From Muribaculaceae bacterium (GTDB lineage Bacteria; Bacteroidota; Bacteroidia; Bacteroidales; Muribaculaceae): a stretch of 64,000 nt of DNA. The position numbers and the translations under genes were made by a program. The notes below the pieces were generated by a model that was given only the letters and a program-made list of their open reading frames with translations, had not been told where the DNA came from and ran no database searches. The DNA is taken from NCBI GenBank assembly GCA_017557625.1, contig JAFYYG010000046.1, positions 44,271 to 108,270 on the forward strand, read 5' to 3'. Positions 41,501 to 49,632 of the stretch are shown in pieces (within the stretch, counting starts at the first letter, position 1; every line of letters starts with the position of its first letter).

Positions 41501-44500
41501 AGACATTCTCGGTTCACTTTGTTGCAGCAGCTCCCGATGTCACTCTCATGCTCGACAAGCACATTGTCAACAAGAAGACACACGATAACAAAGAAGACAT
41601 TCATGTGACCATCAAGGACGTGAACCGTCAGTTCACAGGATTGAAGGGCGTAAGACTTAAATACCGTTTTGCCGGCGACACTCAATGGATTACAGCCCAT
41701 GAGTGGATGATGGATAGCACAGATCTGAGCGCAGGAGATGATGAGTTGCAATCAATGATGCCTGCCGAAGGAAGTATCTATTACACATTGATTCTACCCG
41801 AAATCGATGGCAACTATGTAGTAGCTGCCGAGTCGATGGCGTTATTTGGCAATCAAGAAGTGGTGAGCACAACTCCCGAGCAGGAGGTGATTCGCGATAC
41901 TCGTGGTCCCAAGCTGCTTGGTCAGGCTTATCCAAACACTGGAATTTTGACACCTACCGATGATATCCGCATCAAATTCAACGAGGATATACGTGAGAGC
42001 TACCTGACCAAAGATCATAACTTCTTTATCACGGGTTCGCTCAACGATGCTCAAGTCTCTCACGATGTGTCGCTACAGTTCAATGGTACACCTGTTGAGA
42101 CAGATGCATACATTCCTGTAGCTAATACCAGTTTTGCTTCTACAGTATGGCTCAAGCGCAAGAGCAGTGGAACAATCTTGGAGCACGGCACTGAGGGTAA
42201 TATGCTTAAAGTGGGTATCAACGATAATGGTCAGATTGAAGCAAGCATCAATGGCAATACCATAACATCGCAAGAGGTGGTGCCTATGGACAAGTGGGTA
42301 TTCTTCGCACTTAATTATGTGAAAGGCTCGTTGGGCAATAGCAACACTCTAACTATGCTCATGGCCGATGATGGCAGCGAGAAAATGCTCTTTGACGAGG
42401 CAATAGTTCCCGACTATAATGCCAACGGACGTCTTACGCTTGGCCGAAACTTCACTGGCATGATGCACGAGTTGGTATTGTGGAACAAGAACTGTCCCGT
42501 GCGCACCTTGCTTGCACAGAAAGACGAGGTTGTAGCGCCTTACCTGCCAGGCCTTGTTGGTTACTGGAAGATGAACGAGGGTTACGGCATCACCGTTACC
42601 GACTATGCCCGTGGACGTAACATCCACTTGCCAGCCGAGACATGGAACGTGGAGAACACAAATCTTGCAGCTCACCTTGATGGCGAACACATCATCAAAG
42701 TTCCTATTGGCGGTGTATCGCCAAGAGATATCGACAGCTATGTTGTCGAGACTTGGTTCCGTGGAGAAAAGGACAAGAATGCTCGAGCCACCTTACTCTC
42801 GGTTACCGACCGAGTGTCGATTGGCTTCGACTACGACAACTCTATGATTCTCCACCTCTACAACGACACTCTGTCATCGCTCACCAGCAATGGTCTTCCC
42901 ATCGTGCTGACCAACACCGACTACAATGACGGCTATTGGCACCACCTTGCGCTGAATGTGCATCGTGGTGTGAGTGCTGTGGTTTACCTCGACGGCAAGC
43001 CAGTGAAGACTCTTGCCGAGCAACAACTGCCAGCTGCTGCAGGCGACTACCTGTATGTGGGCGGAATATTGAAGCTGAACCCTGAGACAAACATGATTGG
43101 CGAAAGCTATAAGTTCACTGGCGACATCGACGAGTTGAGAGTGTGGAATGTGGCTTGCGACGGCACTTCAATAATTGCTAATCGTTACAACCAAGTCGAT
43201 ACAGCCGAAGTGTCAGGACTTGTGGCCTACTACCCAATGGAGCACAGCGCACTCGATGCCAACGGCAACATTGTTACTGAGTTCAGTCTCATCAACAATG
43301 CACCAGGCATGGCTCAGCTTGGTATGGGTGAAGCCATAGGCGACGGAGTTGTTCAATCATCGACAGCTCCCGCGCTTCGCAAGTCGCCATTGAAGCAGAA
43401 TCTCGAATTCGACTTCACGGCATCAAGTAACGAGATTTACATCAATCTCAACACTCTGCCGTCGCGCATGCAAGGCAACCTGCTCACGTTCATTGTCAAG
43501 AATGTGCGTGACATGCAGGACAACCTGTCGGAGACCATCACATGGAGTGCTGTGGTTGACTACAACACCCTGGAATGGGATCAGGAGTCGATAACCATCG
43601 AGAAGGATCGCTTGAGCGATGTGTCGGCATGGGCATCCTTGCGCAACAAGGGCCGTGAGAGTGGACGTTTCAATATCTCAGGTCTTCCTGCTTGGATTAC
43701 TCCTTCGGTTACAACTGGTGTGTTGGGCACTAACGAGTCAACAACTATTCAGTTTAACATTGGAGCCGATGCCCCAGTGGGGACTCACCTAGTTTATGCT
43801 TATGCCGTAAACGATGACGACATCTGCTCTCCACTGATGTTTAATATCACTGTCACTGGCAACGATCCTAAGTGGAGCTTTAATCCCGATGAATATGAGA
43901 GCTCAATGAACATGATTGGTCAGATTTATCTTGATGACAAGATTTGCACCAACACCAATACTAAGATTGCTGCTTTTGTCGATAATGCTTGCTGTGGAGT
44001 GGCATCGCCTAAGTTGGTGACTAGCCGTGACGCTTACTTTGTGAGCATGACCATCTATGGACATGAGGACATCACATCGCCTAAACCCATAACCTTCCGC
44101 ATCTATGATGCCGAGAAGGGTGTGGTTCTTGGTGAAGTGACTTCCAAGTACAAAGGTGAGACAATAAATCCCGCCTATCAGCCTAACGGACTTATCGGCG
44201 ACTACGACTATCCTGTGGTTTGGCAACCCAGCAACCTTATTGAGCAACAACTGAATCTCGCCACTAACTGGAACTGGATTTCGCTCTATGTTCAGCCCGA
44301 GGAAGGCAAGGCCGACCTTGAGAGCATCTTCGGACATGCCAAGGTGTTCAACACCATCAAGGGCAAGGATGGATTTGCTATGAACAGTGGCACGAAATGG
44401 ACTTCTACAGGTCTCGACACGCTCGCTGTGGGCAAGCTCTATAAGCTGAAGGTGAAGAACGATATCAATTTCAGCATCAGTGGAACGATGATCGACACTC

Positions 44501-45378
44501 GCACCACTACTCAGACCATCTATCCCGGATGGAACTGGATTGGTCCGTTGTCAATCTACAACTTGAGCCTGAATGAGGCATTTGCCGACCTGATGCCTAC
44601 TCGTGGCGACATCGTCAAGAGCAAGAATCAGGTGGCGTTCTACGACGGCTACAAGTGGGAGGGTGACCTCACGGCTCTTATTCCAGGTATGGGTTACTAC
44701 TACAAGTCGCAGAAAGACGACGCAGTGACATTCCGCTATCCGACCATCGACGCTACCACTTATCAGGCACCGGCAATGGTGATGCGTGCTCCTGGCAGCT
44801 TGCCATTCACGCCTGTTGACCACCATAATTTCAGCGACAACATGAACATTGTGGCACGTGTGGTGAAAGATGATGTCGATGTCACCGACCTGTGCATTGC
44901 GGCATTCGTCGATGGCGAGTGCCGCGGAGTGACTACTGCAACCGAAGACGGCCTCTACCTGCTCACAGTGGCAGGCAATGCCGACGAGGCAGGCAAGGCC
45001 GTGCGCTTCGCCACTATCTACAATGGCGATGAGGTGTGGTTCAGTGAAGAGCTGCAATGGCTTAGCGACTGGATTTATGGCGACCTCGACGAGCCTCAGG
45101 TGCTTGACCTCAATAACACTTCGGCAATAGAGAACGTGATGGCGTCATCGTCAATCATCATTTCACCTGCTGTGGTGACCGATGTCATTAACGTGCGCGC
45201 TGGTGACATTCTCAAGGAGGTGAGCGTTTACTCGATTAACGGCAAACTGATTGACAAGTTCACTCCCGATAGTAATGAGGTTTCATTGAACATGGGTCAC
45301 TTAATTGATGGCGTTTACTTCGTTGAGGCACGCACTTACAGCGGTGCTCGAGCTGTTAAACAGATTATCAAACGATGA
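35587..45378 (+). CDS. Giant type IX-secreted LamG-domain surface protein (3263 aa)
   Basis: A signal peptide (MKIQKLLMRLALIMTLLLS, cleaved near residue 25) begins the protein. Then come an N-terminal beta domain and fibronectin-III-like repeats (about 310-640). A first LamG/concanavalin-like domain follows (about 655-900, with IDEVRIWNRAL), then carboxypeptidase-regulatory-like beta domains (about 930-1070) and a long middle region. Two more LamG domains lie near 2170-2320 and 2370-2530 (IDELRVWNVA). The last 75 residues form a type A T9SS sorting domain (EVSVYSINGKLIDKF, LIDGVYFVEA, AVKQIIKR). LamG folds bind glycans or proteins, so an adhesin or glycan-binding surface role is inferred. Its stop overlaps the next start, so the LRR protein is co-produced. 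Confidence 0.85.
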   Translation: MKIQKLLMRLALIMTLLLSPLVARAISGNYNDPGGGSYWCNVYVAHVSDGKSYSWCTGKSEDAEMNNFRGFESEHNGAVSAEYPTIRMKFRYHYPQAKDFEKNGSKQEFYVMTRGGSLHKIGEWPKGGNFKQTDYTYGVIGEGSMDGTWLSFRYTPNLAGIENVTAIQIESDTYYHQDNFWHSDYDFTIHCRYLRGVSMEFEKCRDANVEWNSPDKIKVTAENSWLPSSFGNNVSNFTYTSKYDAMVMVEGKKYSSGLFTAVNRGSGSLELDVPINKDFNVEVIRNTTITYKYNNRDVSLNFNENERSIIPCKAFNNTSPNLSASFNQVTGEMRLQWDVDDDIAADGDFQIYRTTMNEYGSYTGNRQKLSSTSKNYFTDNAEYGLEYNKRYRYEILQLKNSWGNVEIPDNPNSETGVNAATVLTNTIPVIPLHLSQDVSVTDNIKIDWNFGNVPQSETDVNFFVNRIDPDGTVRTHYGQVTVPRNAGEASFTDDKPASSCEVYRYYVTADMIGGKLHFTSDTLQSSLLDGSIVTGVTISKGNYQGSVHVNWTAKQVGTSPTYYEVHRRFIGASDWLTIGSTSGTTTNYTYIDQTAEPGRFYEYRVAAYSPDCDGTGRVISNAIVESGFSQAAGVIAGRVQFDTGTAVDNVRLNLIRNGDENSRPQFYSRNMLETGGGMEWHTNAQTANSMLRLDRPFTVQMWLNPEKDQQWVGLFTIDNYDANSVDDEGHVRGYNFGLFNYNHNQYGGDHDGFALMLKFSGTEKWFKNPVTNAYGVIEYNKYSHITIRNNADGTIAFIINGDVENPYIFDVNQLAPYVNFNYSEIPADDNGVVKVKICSTYGGTHQNTLKGNIDEVRIWNRALPDNEIVTNYDRLLSGRENGLKVYWTFDEGLEEYAFDYSYTDGVPNGNHPILGHSNRPSEIVPSEEKLSLYGITNTNGEYIIRGIPFTGSGTGYTVAPSKGVHSFNPTSRTGFISANSLSLNGYDFTDVSSFNVSGTIRYSGTDVPVDSVNFYIDGTPCSKNGDLIMSDANGEYLISVPIGEHYIEARRNGHTFELGGRYPATVGETYNFVEPTHIDFFDNTLVNFSGRITGGQAEGEKPLGYGVSRNTIGQAVITLGMLDHPQRRINVIKQENGTTVSWEDNPNKVDIASASDVIKSTAWRGYGDADEVKNVYIVSDSVTGEFSAMLPPLRYNVKGITFKTNTPLNESQPFVSVPAINLINPLDSVRPDTLWNDDHKTYATLYRPNKTMRLTYRSNPVFDVKQTGAPSGAFGTDTLMLGKNEDIAVPLYSVNENTGNVTYNYSYPVFQQRREYNFRIKVYEPYTNYDTGPGVLYKAALSDSIITINNELSGDASVVIEDVHNDTINVNRGDIVPLEANQMRLDSIGEAIYKWKAGYPNLYAPHTRTMNMSTVVNGRSYNWQPNSFEGIILGVIPTGTNFITAGPDKVEMVLRDPPGSQSTLTWGVDTVTTKYHYRLDGAHNADELNVTYLGGCKITTILGMLPVAAENDLEFINEQTGTFKYELKHDWDNTSYTTYTNSHSVSTSSRDKFVGCDGDVFMGYSTNYIIGSADQVGLFKQDNGTWALGTDQCVTVGESFGTHFEYPQRYIENTLIPNIKKARNSALTHISSMSEIEEHPLVPTYYTLLDKEDERFGSSNDDTEVWGSEAKDGYDGPSYWFRYPDDYKGCDSVKWQNENVRLWQNRMADNEEDKIKAFNDTKYKKGNESFAYGTTVTNSVTTNKITKDNHTFSFTFNLAWGAKVGITNNGHGVVIKNDLSGGYHYTEGDVNEHQYKTTFSYSFVDASRGTAHTVDIFESPRGWSPLFRTRAGQTRCPYEPERRTKYYNPGTLLDYSTMKLDNPKIAIPEKNIVDVPAGQTAQLQISLTNESETHDNYNVVWLTVDPSTNPDGLQVMIDGQPLATTNEIWIPYGQIMHRTLTLKQSNPAVLDYNNVKLDLLSTCQDEVVFDSETFSVHFVAAAPDVTLMLDKHIVNKKTHDNKEDIHVTIKDVNRQFTGLKGVRLKYRFAGDTQWITAHEWMMDSTDLSAGDDELQSMMPAEGSIYYTLILPEIDGNYVVAAESMALFGNQEVVSTTPEQEVIRDTRGPKLLGQAYPNTGILTPTDDIRIKFNEDIRESYLTKDHNFFITGSLNDAQVSHDVSLQFNGTPVETDAYIPVANTSFASTVWLKRKSSGTILEHGTEGNMLKVGINDNGQIEASINGNTITSQEVVPMDKWVFFALNYVKGSLGNSNTLTMLMADDGSEKMLFDEAIVPDYNANGRLTLGRNFTGMMHELVLWNKNCPVRTLLAQKDEVVAPYLPGLVGYWKMNEGYGITVTDYARGRNIHLPAETWNVENTNLAAHLDGEHIIKVPIGGVSPRDIDSYVVETWFRGEKDKNARATLLSVTDRVSIGFDYDNSMILHLYNDTLSSLTSNGLPIVLTNTDYNDGYWHHLALNVHRGVSAVVYLDGKPVKTLAEQQLPAAAGDYLYVGGILKLNPETNMIGESYKFTGDIDELRVWNVACDGTSIIANRYNQVDTAEVSGLVAYYPMEHSALDANGNIVTEFSLINNAPGMAQLGMGEAIGDGVVQSSTAPALRKSPLKQNLEFDFTASSNEIYINLNTLPSRMQGNLLTFIVKNVRDMQDNLSETITWSAVVDYNTLEWDQESITIEKDRLSDVSAWASLRNKGRESGRFNISGLPAWITPSVTTGVLGTNESTTIQFNIGADAPVGTHLVYAYAVNDDDICSPLMFNITVTGNDPKWSFNPDEYESSMNMIGQIYLDDKICTNTNTKIAAFVDNACCGVASPKLVTSRDAYFVSMTIYGHEDITSPKPITFRIYDAEKGVVLGEVTSKYKGETINPAYQPNGLIGDYDYPVVWQPSNLIEQQLNLATNWNWISLYVQPEEGKADLESIFGHAKVFNTIKGKDGFAMNSGTKWTSTGLDTLAVGKLYKLKVKNDINFSISGTMIDTRTTTQTIYPGWNWIGPLSIYNLSLNEAFADLMPTRGDIVKSKNQVAFYDGYKWEGDLTALIPGMGYYYKSQKDDAVTFRYPTIDATTYQAPAMVMRAPGSLPFTPVDHHNFSDNMNIVARVVKDDVDVTDLCIAAFVDGECRGVTTATEDGLYLLTVAGNADEAGKAVRFATIYNGDEVWFSEELQWLSDWIYGDLDEPQVLDLNNTSAIENVMASSSIIISPAVVTDVINVRAGDILKEVSVYSINGKLIDKFTPDSNEVSLNMGHLIDGVYFVEARTYSGARAVKQIIKR

Positions 45379-46949
45379 AACGACAGTTTTTATTAGTTAT
45401 CTTATCTTTGCTGACCGTTATAGCAGGTCATGCCGCCAGAAACTTGGTTGTTGTTGACGGTGTGACCTACAAATGGTCGCCAACTGAGTTGGGCTATATT
45501 GTCACTGGATGGGACGAGGAGACACACATCCAGTCGCTGCACATCCGTGGCGAAGTCGGAGGACTGGATGTCGTGGGAATCGCCAATGGTGCTTTTGAGG
45601 ACAACGAAGACATAGTTTACCTCACCATTGACGAGGGCATTTCCTACATTGGTCAAAACGCCTTTTGCCGATGCTATAATCTTGAGGTAGCCATCCTTCC
45701 CGAGGGACTTGTGACTATCGAGGAGGAGGCTTTCGCTTTCTGCAACAGCCTCACTACTATGGTCATTCCTTCTACAGTAGAGGAAATACAGTCGCATGCC
45801 TTCAGTGGCTGCACAGGAGTGACTGATGTGTATTTCCTGATGGAAACTGCTGAACAACTCGCATTCTTCGACTGGTGGGATGGAATCTATCCATCGCCTG
45901 GAGAGGACTTGCATGGAGGCATGGAGTTCAACACTAACGAAAATACTGTTGTTCATGTGCCTGCTGGCACCTACAATATCTATGATGATTCGGGAAAACT
46001 CGAAGCATGGCTTTTCCAAGAAGACTCAGGCAGTTACCCATTGTGGTGGATTGTGAACTATGGCGTTGTGGGGCGGGAATACACCGTGAGCGACGACCTC
46101 GCGGCAGTTTATGTCGATGTGGAAGACGGTCTCTATGCCAAAGACGACAACCACTGGCTCACCCCCGACCGTGTTTATCCTGGCGAGATAGACTATATGC
46201 GCACTACTGGCCTGATGAGTGACAAGAATAACCAGTATGACCAAAGCAACTGGGTGGTGCTTACCAATGTCAGTGACCCAAGAGATTATTTAGACAATCT
46301 TATTGCTGGCGGAACAATAACAGGTACTCTTGTTGACAAGAAAAATCCAGTGATTGAGGTTAGCGACAATGCAACTTTAGAGTCTGGTGCTCAGAGTCTT
46401 TATGAGAAAAATGTCTATATCCCTGCGTCGTTTATGGGAAGGTCACAGCTTGGGGCAAATGATAAAACCTATGCCTTTGTGCAGCCCAAGCCTCAAGAGC
46501 TCATCAGAGTGGATTGGACAATATATTGCGAAGATGACGAGTGTTTCTATCTTCCTGAGCCCGACGGCGAGGGAATCAACGAGATGGAGCTTGCGGGAGG
46601 TGTGCAGCCGAGCTATGACCTCTACGAGCAGCCTCCTGTTCCCGATTTGGAGGATTGCGGAGTTTATGCCTTTGATGCCATCAACCGACGCATCACCACG
46701 AGCCGCAACGTGAAGAGTCTTTTGAAAGATTACACTCCAAATGTTGACGGCGGTGTGAGCGACAAGTTCGTTGTTTATCCTCTCGAACTCCCCGACGAGC
46801 CAATTCCCACTGCTGTCTCGCAGATTGAAAACCATGCTCGCAAGGCACATAATCGTTGGTACACTATCGACGGTCGTTGCTTGGGAAACATCAAGCCGAC
46901 TATTTCTGGCATTTACATCAATGACAACCGCAAAGTGATAATTAAATAA
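45375..46949 (+). CDS. BspA-like leucine-rich-repeat secreted protein (524 aa)
   Basis: Signal peptide MKRQFLLVILSLLTVIAGHA. Residues about 40-150 hold LRR_5 type repeats of the BspA kind (IANGAFEDNEDIVYLTIDEG, IGQNAFCRCYNLEVAILPEG, IEEEAFAFCNSLTTMVIPST). A unique C-terminal region and an ending related to sorting tails (WYTIDGRCLGN, GIYINDNRKVIIK) follow. BspA-type repeats mediate adhesion to host or microbial surfaces in Bacteroidales. The ATG overlaps the stop of the giant LamG protein (ATGA), so the two are probably a surface pair exported by the same type IX system. Confidence 0.8.
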   Translation: MKRQFLLVILSLLTVIAGHAARNLVVVDGVTYKWSPTELGYIVTGWDEETHIQSLHIRGEVGGLDVVGIANGAFEDNEDIVYLTIDEGISYIGQNAFCRCYNLEVAILPEGLVTIEEEAFAFCNSLTTMVIPSTVEEIQSHAFSGCTGVTDVYFLMETAEQLAFFDWWDGIYPSPGEDLHGGMEFNTNENTVVHVPAGTYNIYDDSGKLEAWLFQEDSGSYPLWWIVNYGVVGREYTVSDDLAAVYVDVEDGLYAKDDNHWLTPDRVYPGEIDYMRTTGLMSDKNNQYDQSNWVVLTNVSDPRDYLDNLIAGGTITGTLVDKKNPVIEVSDNATLESGAQSLYEKNVYIPASFMGRSQLGANDKTYAFVQPKPQELIRVDWTIYCEDDECFYLPEPDGEGINEMELAGGVQPSYDLYEQPPVPDLEDCGVYAFDAINRRITTSRNVKSLLKDYTPNVDGGVSDKFVVYPLELPDEPIPTAVSQIENHARKAHNRWYTIDGRCLGNIKPTISGIYINDNRKVIIK

Positions 46950-46975
46950 TAATCTTTTTTATATCTTTTATTTAG

Positions 46976-47004
46976 CGGGAGCTCGTGATGAGTTCCCGTT
47001 ATTT
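46976..47004 (+). terminator. Hairpin after the LRR gene
   Basis: A 9-pair stem (cgggagctc / gagttcccg, one G-U) with a 5-base loop, followed by a T/A-rich stretch. Confidence 0.5.
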
Positions 47005-47115
47005 ATAATGCCTAATTATGCTACAGAAAGACTTAACAGTAACGAATAACTATGTTTTTTCATAATATATAGATGTTTTCTCTTCGTAAATTTCATATTT
47101 TTATTCAAAAATGTT

Positions 47116-47123
47116 TACCTTTG
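47116..47123 (+). promoter_or_regulatory. Promoter of the first tandem lipoprotein
   Basis: TACCTTTG preceded by an AT-rich region; the -33 element is weak. Confidence 0.5.
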
Positions 47124-47190
47124 CAACTTAATTTTTATGTTTACCATGCTTATAAGAAATAAGTTGGTTTCTCGAAATAGGTTAATAAAT

Positions 47191-48240
47191 ATGCGTACTT
47201 ATAACATTTTTAATCTGATAATAATTGCTGTTTTAGTGTTGCTCTCGTCGTGCTCACATGACGAGCCACAAGTCAAACGTAGAGGCGAGCGTCAAATTTA
47301 TGTGTTGACCTCCGAAGGTCACATTTATGACATGATGGGCGATAAGATTATGGAACTCCCTAACTGCGAATATGCCAGTGAGATTATTAGTGACGGTGAT
47401 GACTATTTTGTCTCGGGAAAAAGCACCAAAGATAGGGTGGGATACTGGAAAAACGGCAAGTGGAACACGCTTCATATCGATTTTATTGAAGATGTAGAAC
47501 ATGAGACTCGAGGCATTAGCAAATGGGATTATTACATCTACCTGTTTGACTATCCAAATATCTTGAAAAACAGTGGAATCTTCCCGCTTGAAGACTGTGA
47601 GATATTCCAACCTGCTGACAAATGCATGTCCGTCAGCAATGGCAAGTGTTATGCTGTGGGATGGGATTTCAACAATCTTGAGAGTGGGTACAACAATGCG
47701 GTGCTTTATTATGAGCATAAGGGCAAATATGCCAAGGCGATTCTACCCAAAACCAGCGAGGATGTTGATGCCTTTGCGTCAACCGTTTATGCTTACGATA
47801 CTGATCACACAATCGTGGGTGGCCATGTGGGAAGCGAGCCGTGCATTTGGGTTGACAAGGAGCTGCAAGTTCTCCCACGCTCTTTTAGCCCACCCAGCAT
47901 GGAAGGCTTTTCATTGGGTCACATTTATTCGGTGGCACAAAACAATGGCCATATCTATGCCGCCGGATATGAGAATGACAATGACGGGCACAATGTGGCA
48001 ACGATATGGGTTGACGGTGTGCCTCAACACAAGCTGTCGGGCAAAGATGGTGTGAAATTATCCTATTGTGATGAGATAATCAGCTATGGTGATGATTTGT
48101 ACGCTCTCACTTTTGAGATGTTTGAGCGCAAATCATCAAATGGCGAGACCGAGACTGGAATCGACATCCTGATTTGGATGAACGACAGGATAATCGCCAT
48201 TTACAATGATATTAATGTTGTGAATTTCACTGTGGTATAG
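47191..48240 (+). CDS. Lipoprotein, paralogue 1 (349 aa)
   Basis: The start at 47191 (MRTYNIFNLIIIAVLVLLSSC) gives a proper lipoprotein signal and aligns with the paralogue; an in-frame ATG 54 bases earlier is less likely. After the lipobox LSSC comes SHDEPQVKRRGERQ. The rest is a beta-rich, propeller-like protein with repeated short strands such as IYVLTSEGHIYDMMGDK and HTIVGGHVGSEPCIWVD. I do not recognise the family. It is roughly 70 percent identical by eye to the gene at 48421, including the sequence after the stop (atagcgcttcgcgc), so this is a tandem duplication. Confidence 0.7.
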   Translation: MRTYNIFNLIIIAVLVLLSSCSHDEPQVKRRGERQIYVLTSEGHIYDMMGDKIMELPNCEYASEIISDGDDYFVSGKSTKDRVGYWKNGKWNTLHIDFIEDVEHETRGISKWDYYIYLFDYPNILKNSGIFPLEDCEIFQPADKCMSVSNGKCYAVGWDFNNLESGYNNAVLYYEHKGKYAKAILPKTSEDVDAFASTVYAYDTDHTIVGGHVGSEPCIWVDKELQVLPRSFSPPSMEGFSLGHIYSVAQNNGHIYAAGYENDNDGHNVATIWVDGVPQHKLSGKDGVKLSYCDEIISYGDDLYALTFEMFERKSSNGETETGIDILIWMNDRIIAIYNDINVVNFTVV

Positions 48241-48395
48241 ATAGCGCTTCGCGCTCCGTGAAACGAGGAACGAAAAAGCACACAACATTCCACCGCTTGC
48301 CCCACACTTGAGAGCACAAATTGACAAATTGTTCGTGAAGGAGCTGTCGCAGTAGCATTTCTGCAAATAATAACGCTCTATTGAGAAATTTTTTA

Positions 48396-48403
48396 TATCT
48401 TTG
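48396..48403 (+). promoter_or_regulatory. Promoter of the second tandem lipoprotein
   Basis: TATCTTTG only 17 bases before the ATG at 48421, implying a very short leader. Confidence 0.55.
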
Positions 48404-48420
48404 CCGAAAATATTGATAAT

Positions 48421-49473
48421 ATGCGAGTATTTACAGTACAATTCTTGTTGGTAATCAGTTCTTTGATTTTGCTTTCATCATGTGATCACGATGAGCCTAC
48501 CGTCAAGCGCCGAGGAGAGCGTCAAATCTATGTGCTCACCTCCGAAGGTCACATCTATGACCTTATGGGCGACAGGATTATGGAGCTTCCCGACTGCGAG
48601 TATGCCAGTGAGATAATTAGTGACGGAGATGACTATTTTGTCTCGGGGAAAAGTACCAAAGACAAAGTAGGGTACTGGAAAAACGGGAAGTGGAACACGC
48701 TGCACATTGATTTTATTGATAATGTGAGCCACGAGACGCAGGGTATAGCCAAGTGGGACTATTACATTTACCTCTTTGACTACCCTTACATCTTGAAAAA
48801 CAGTGGAATCTTTCCAATTGAGGACTGTGAGAATTTCAGTCCTTCAGGTCAGTGCATTGCCGTGAGCAACGGCAAGTGCTATCTCGCTGGTATGGAGTAC
48901 CATGGTGATGAGGCTACAAACGATGCTGTACTCTACTATGAGTACAAGGGCCGGTATGCCAAAGCTATTCTACCCAAGCCCAGCGAGGACGTGCACGGTC
49001 ATGCCACTACGATTTATGCTTATGACACCGACCACACTATTGTGGGTGGCCATGTGGGTGAAGAACCTTGCATTTGGGTTGACAGGGAGCTGCAAGTTCT
49101 CCCGCGTATTTTTAACGCGCCCAATCCTGCTTCTTACTTAACGCTCGCTCACGTGAGTTCGGTGGCTGAACTTAATGGACACATCTATGCTTGCGGATAT
49201 GAAACTGATTTTGATGGTCAGGATAAGGCTGTAATGTGGGTAGATGGCATACCACAACTTATACATTCAGGACGTCAGGAAAAAATAATATTTTCCTTTG
49301 CTGAGGAGTTGGTTCCCTATGGCGATGATTTGTACATGCTTACTTTTGAGTGTTACGAGAAAGAGTTGCCAAATGGCGAGATTGACCATGAAATTGACAT
49401 CCTTATATGGATGAATGACAGGATTATCGCCAAGTACAATAACATTGATATTGTGAATTTCACTGTAGTATAG
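48421..49473 (+). CDS. Lipoprotein, paralogue 2 (350 aa)
   Basis: Lipoprotein signal MRVFTVQFLLVISSLILLSSC, then DHDEPTVKRRGERQ. It is a full-length copy of the 47191 gene with the same order of strands (GHIYDLMGDRIMELPDCEYA, VGYWKNGKWNTLHIDFI). The copies differ mostly in the second half and have separate promoters, so they may be expressed under different conditions. Function is unknown; both would sit in the outer membrane facing periplasm or surface. Confidence 0.7.
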   Translation: MRVFTVQFLLVISSLILLSSCDHDEPTVKRRGERQIYVLTSEGHIYDLMGDRIMELPDCEYASEIISDGDDYFVSGKSTKDKVGYWKNGKWNTLHIDFIDNVSHETQGIAKWDYYIYLFDYPYILKNSGIFPIEDCENFSPSGQCIAVSNGKCYLAGMEYHGDEATNDAVLYYEYKGRYAKAILPKPSEDVHGHATTIYAYDTDHTIVGGHVGEEPCIWVDRELQVLPRIFNAPNPASYLTLAHVSSVAELNGHIYACGYETDFDGQDKAVMWVDGIPQLIHSGRQEKIIFSFAEELVPYGDDLYMLTFECYEKELPNGEIDHEIDILIWMNDRIIAKYNNIDIVNFTVV

Positions 49474-49486
49474 ATAGCGCTTCGCG

Positions 49487-49524
49487 CAGTTTAGAGTGGA
49501 GAGTACAGAGTGGAGAGTACAGAG
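49487..49524. repeat. Tandem 14-bp repeat
   Basis: Two perfect copies of gtggagagtacaga (49496-49509 and 49510-49523) just after gcgcttcgcgc, in the gap before pldA. Confidence 0.6.
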
Positions 49525-49632
49525 TCGTTTTTCGATCCACGATTTTCGATCTCCGAACCCCGATCCCCGAACCACTTTCCACCTTCCACTTCAAGATAAG
49601 GTTAGATTTATAAACTAAAACAATATATAGAA

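Noticed and set aside
35600-45300. Many long minus-strand frames opposite the giant secreted protein
   Set aside because: They are mirror frames of a strongly coding sequence with clear domains on the plus strand.
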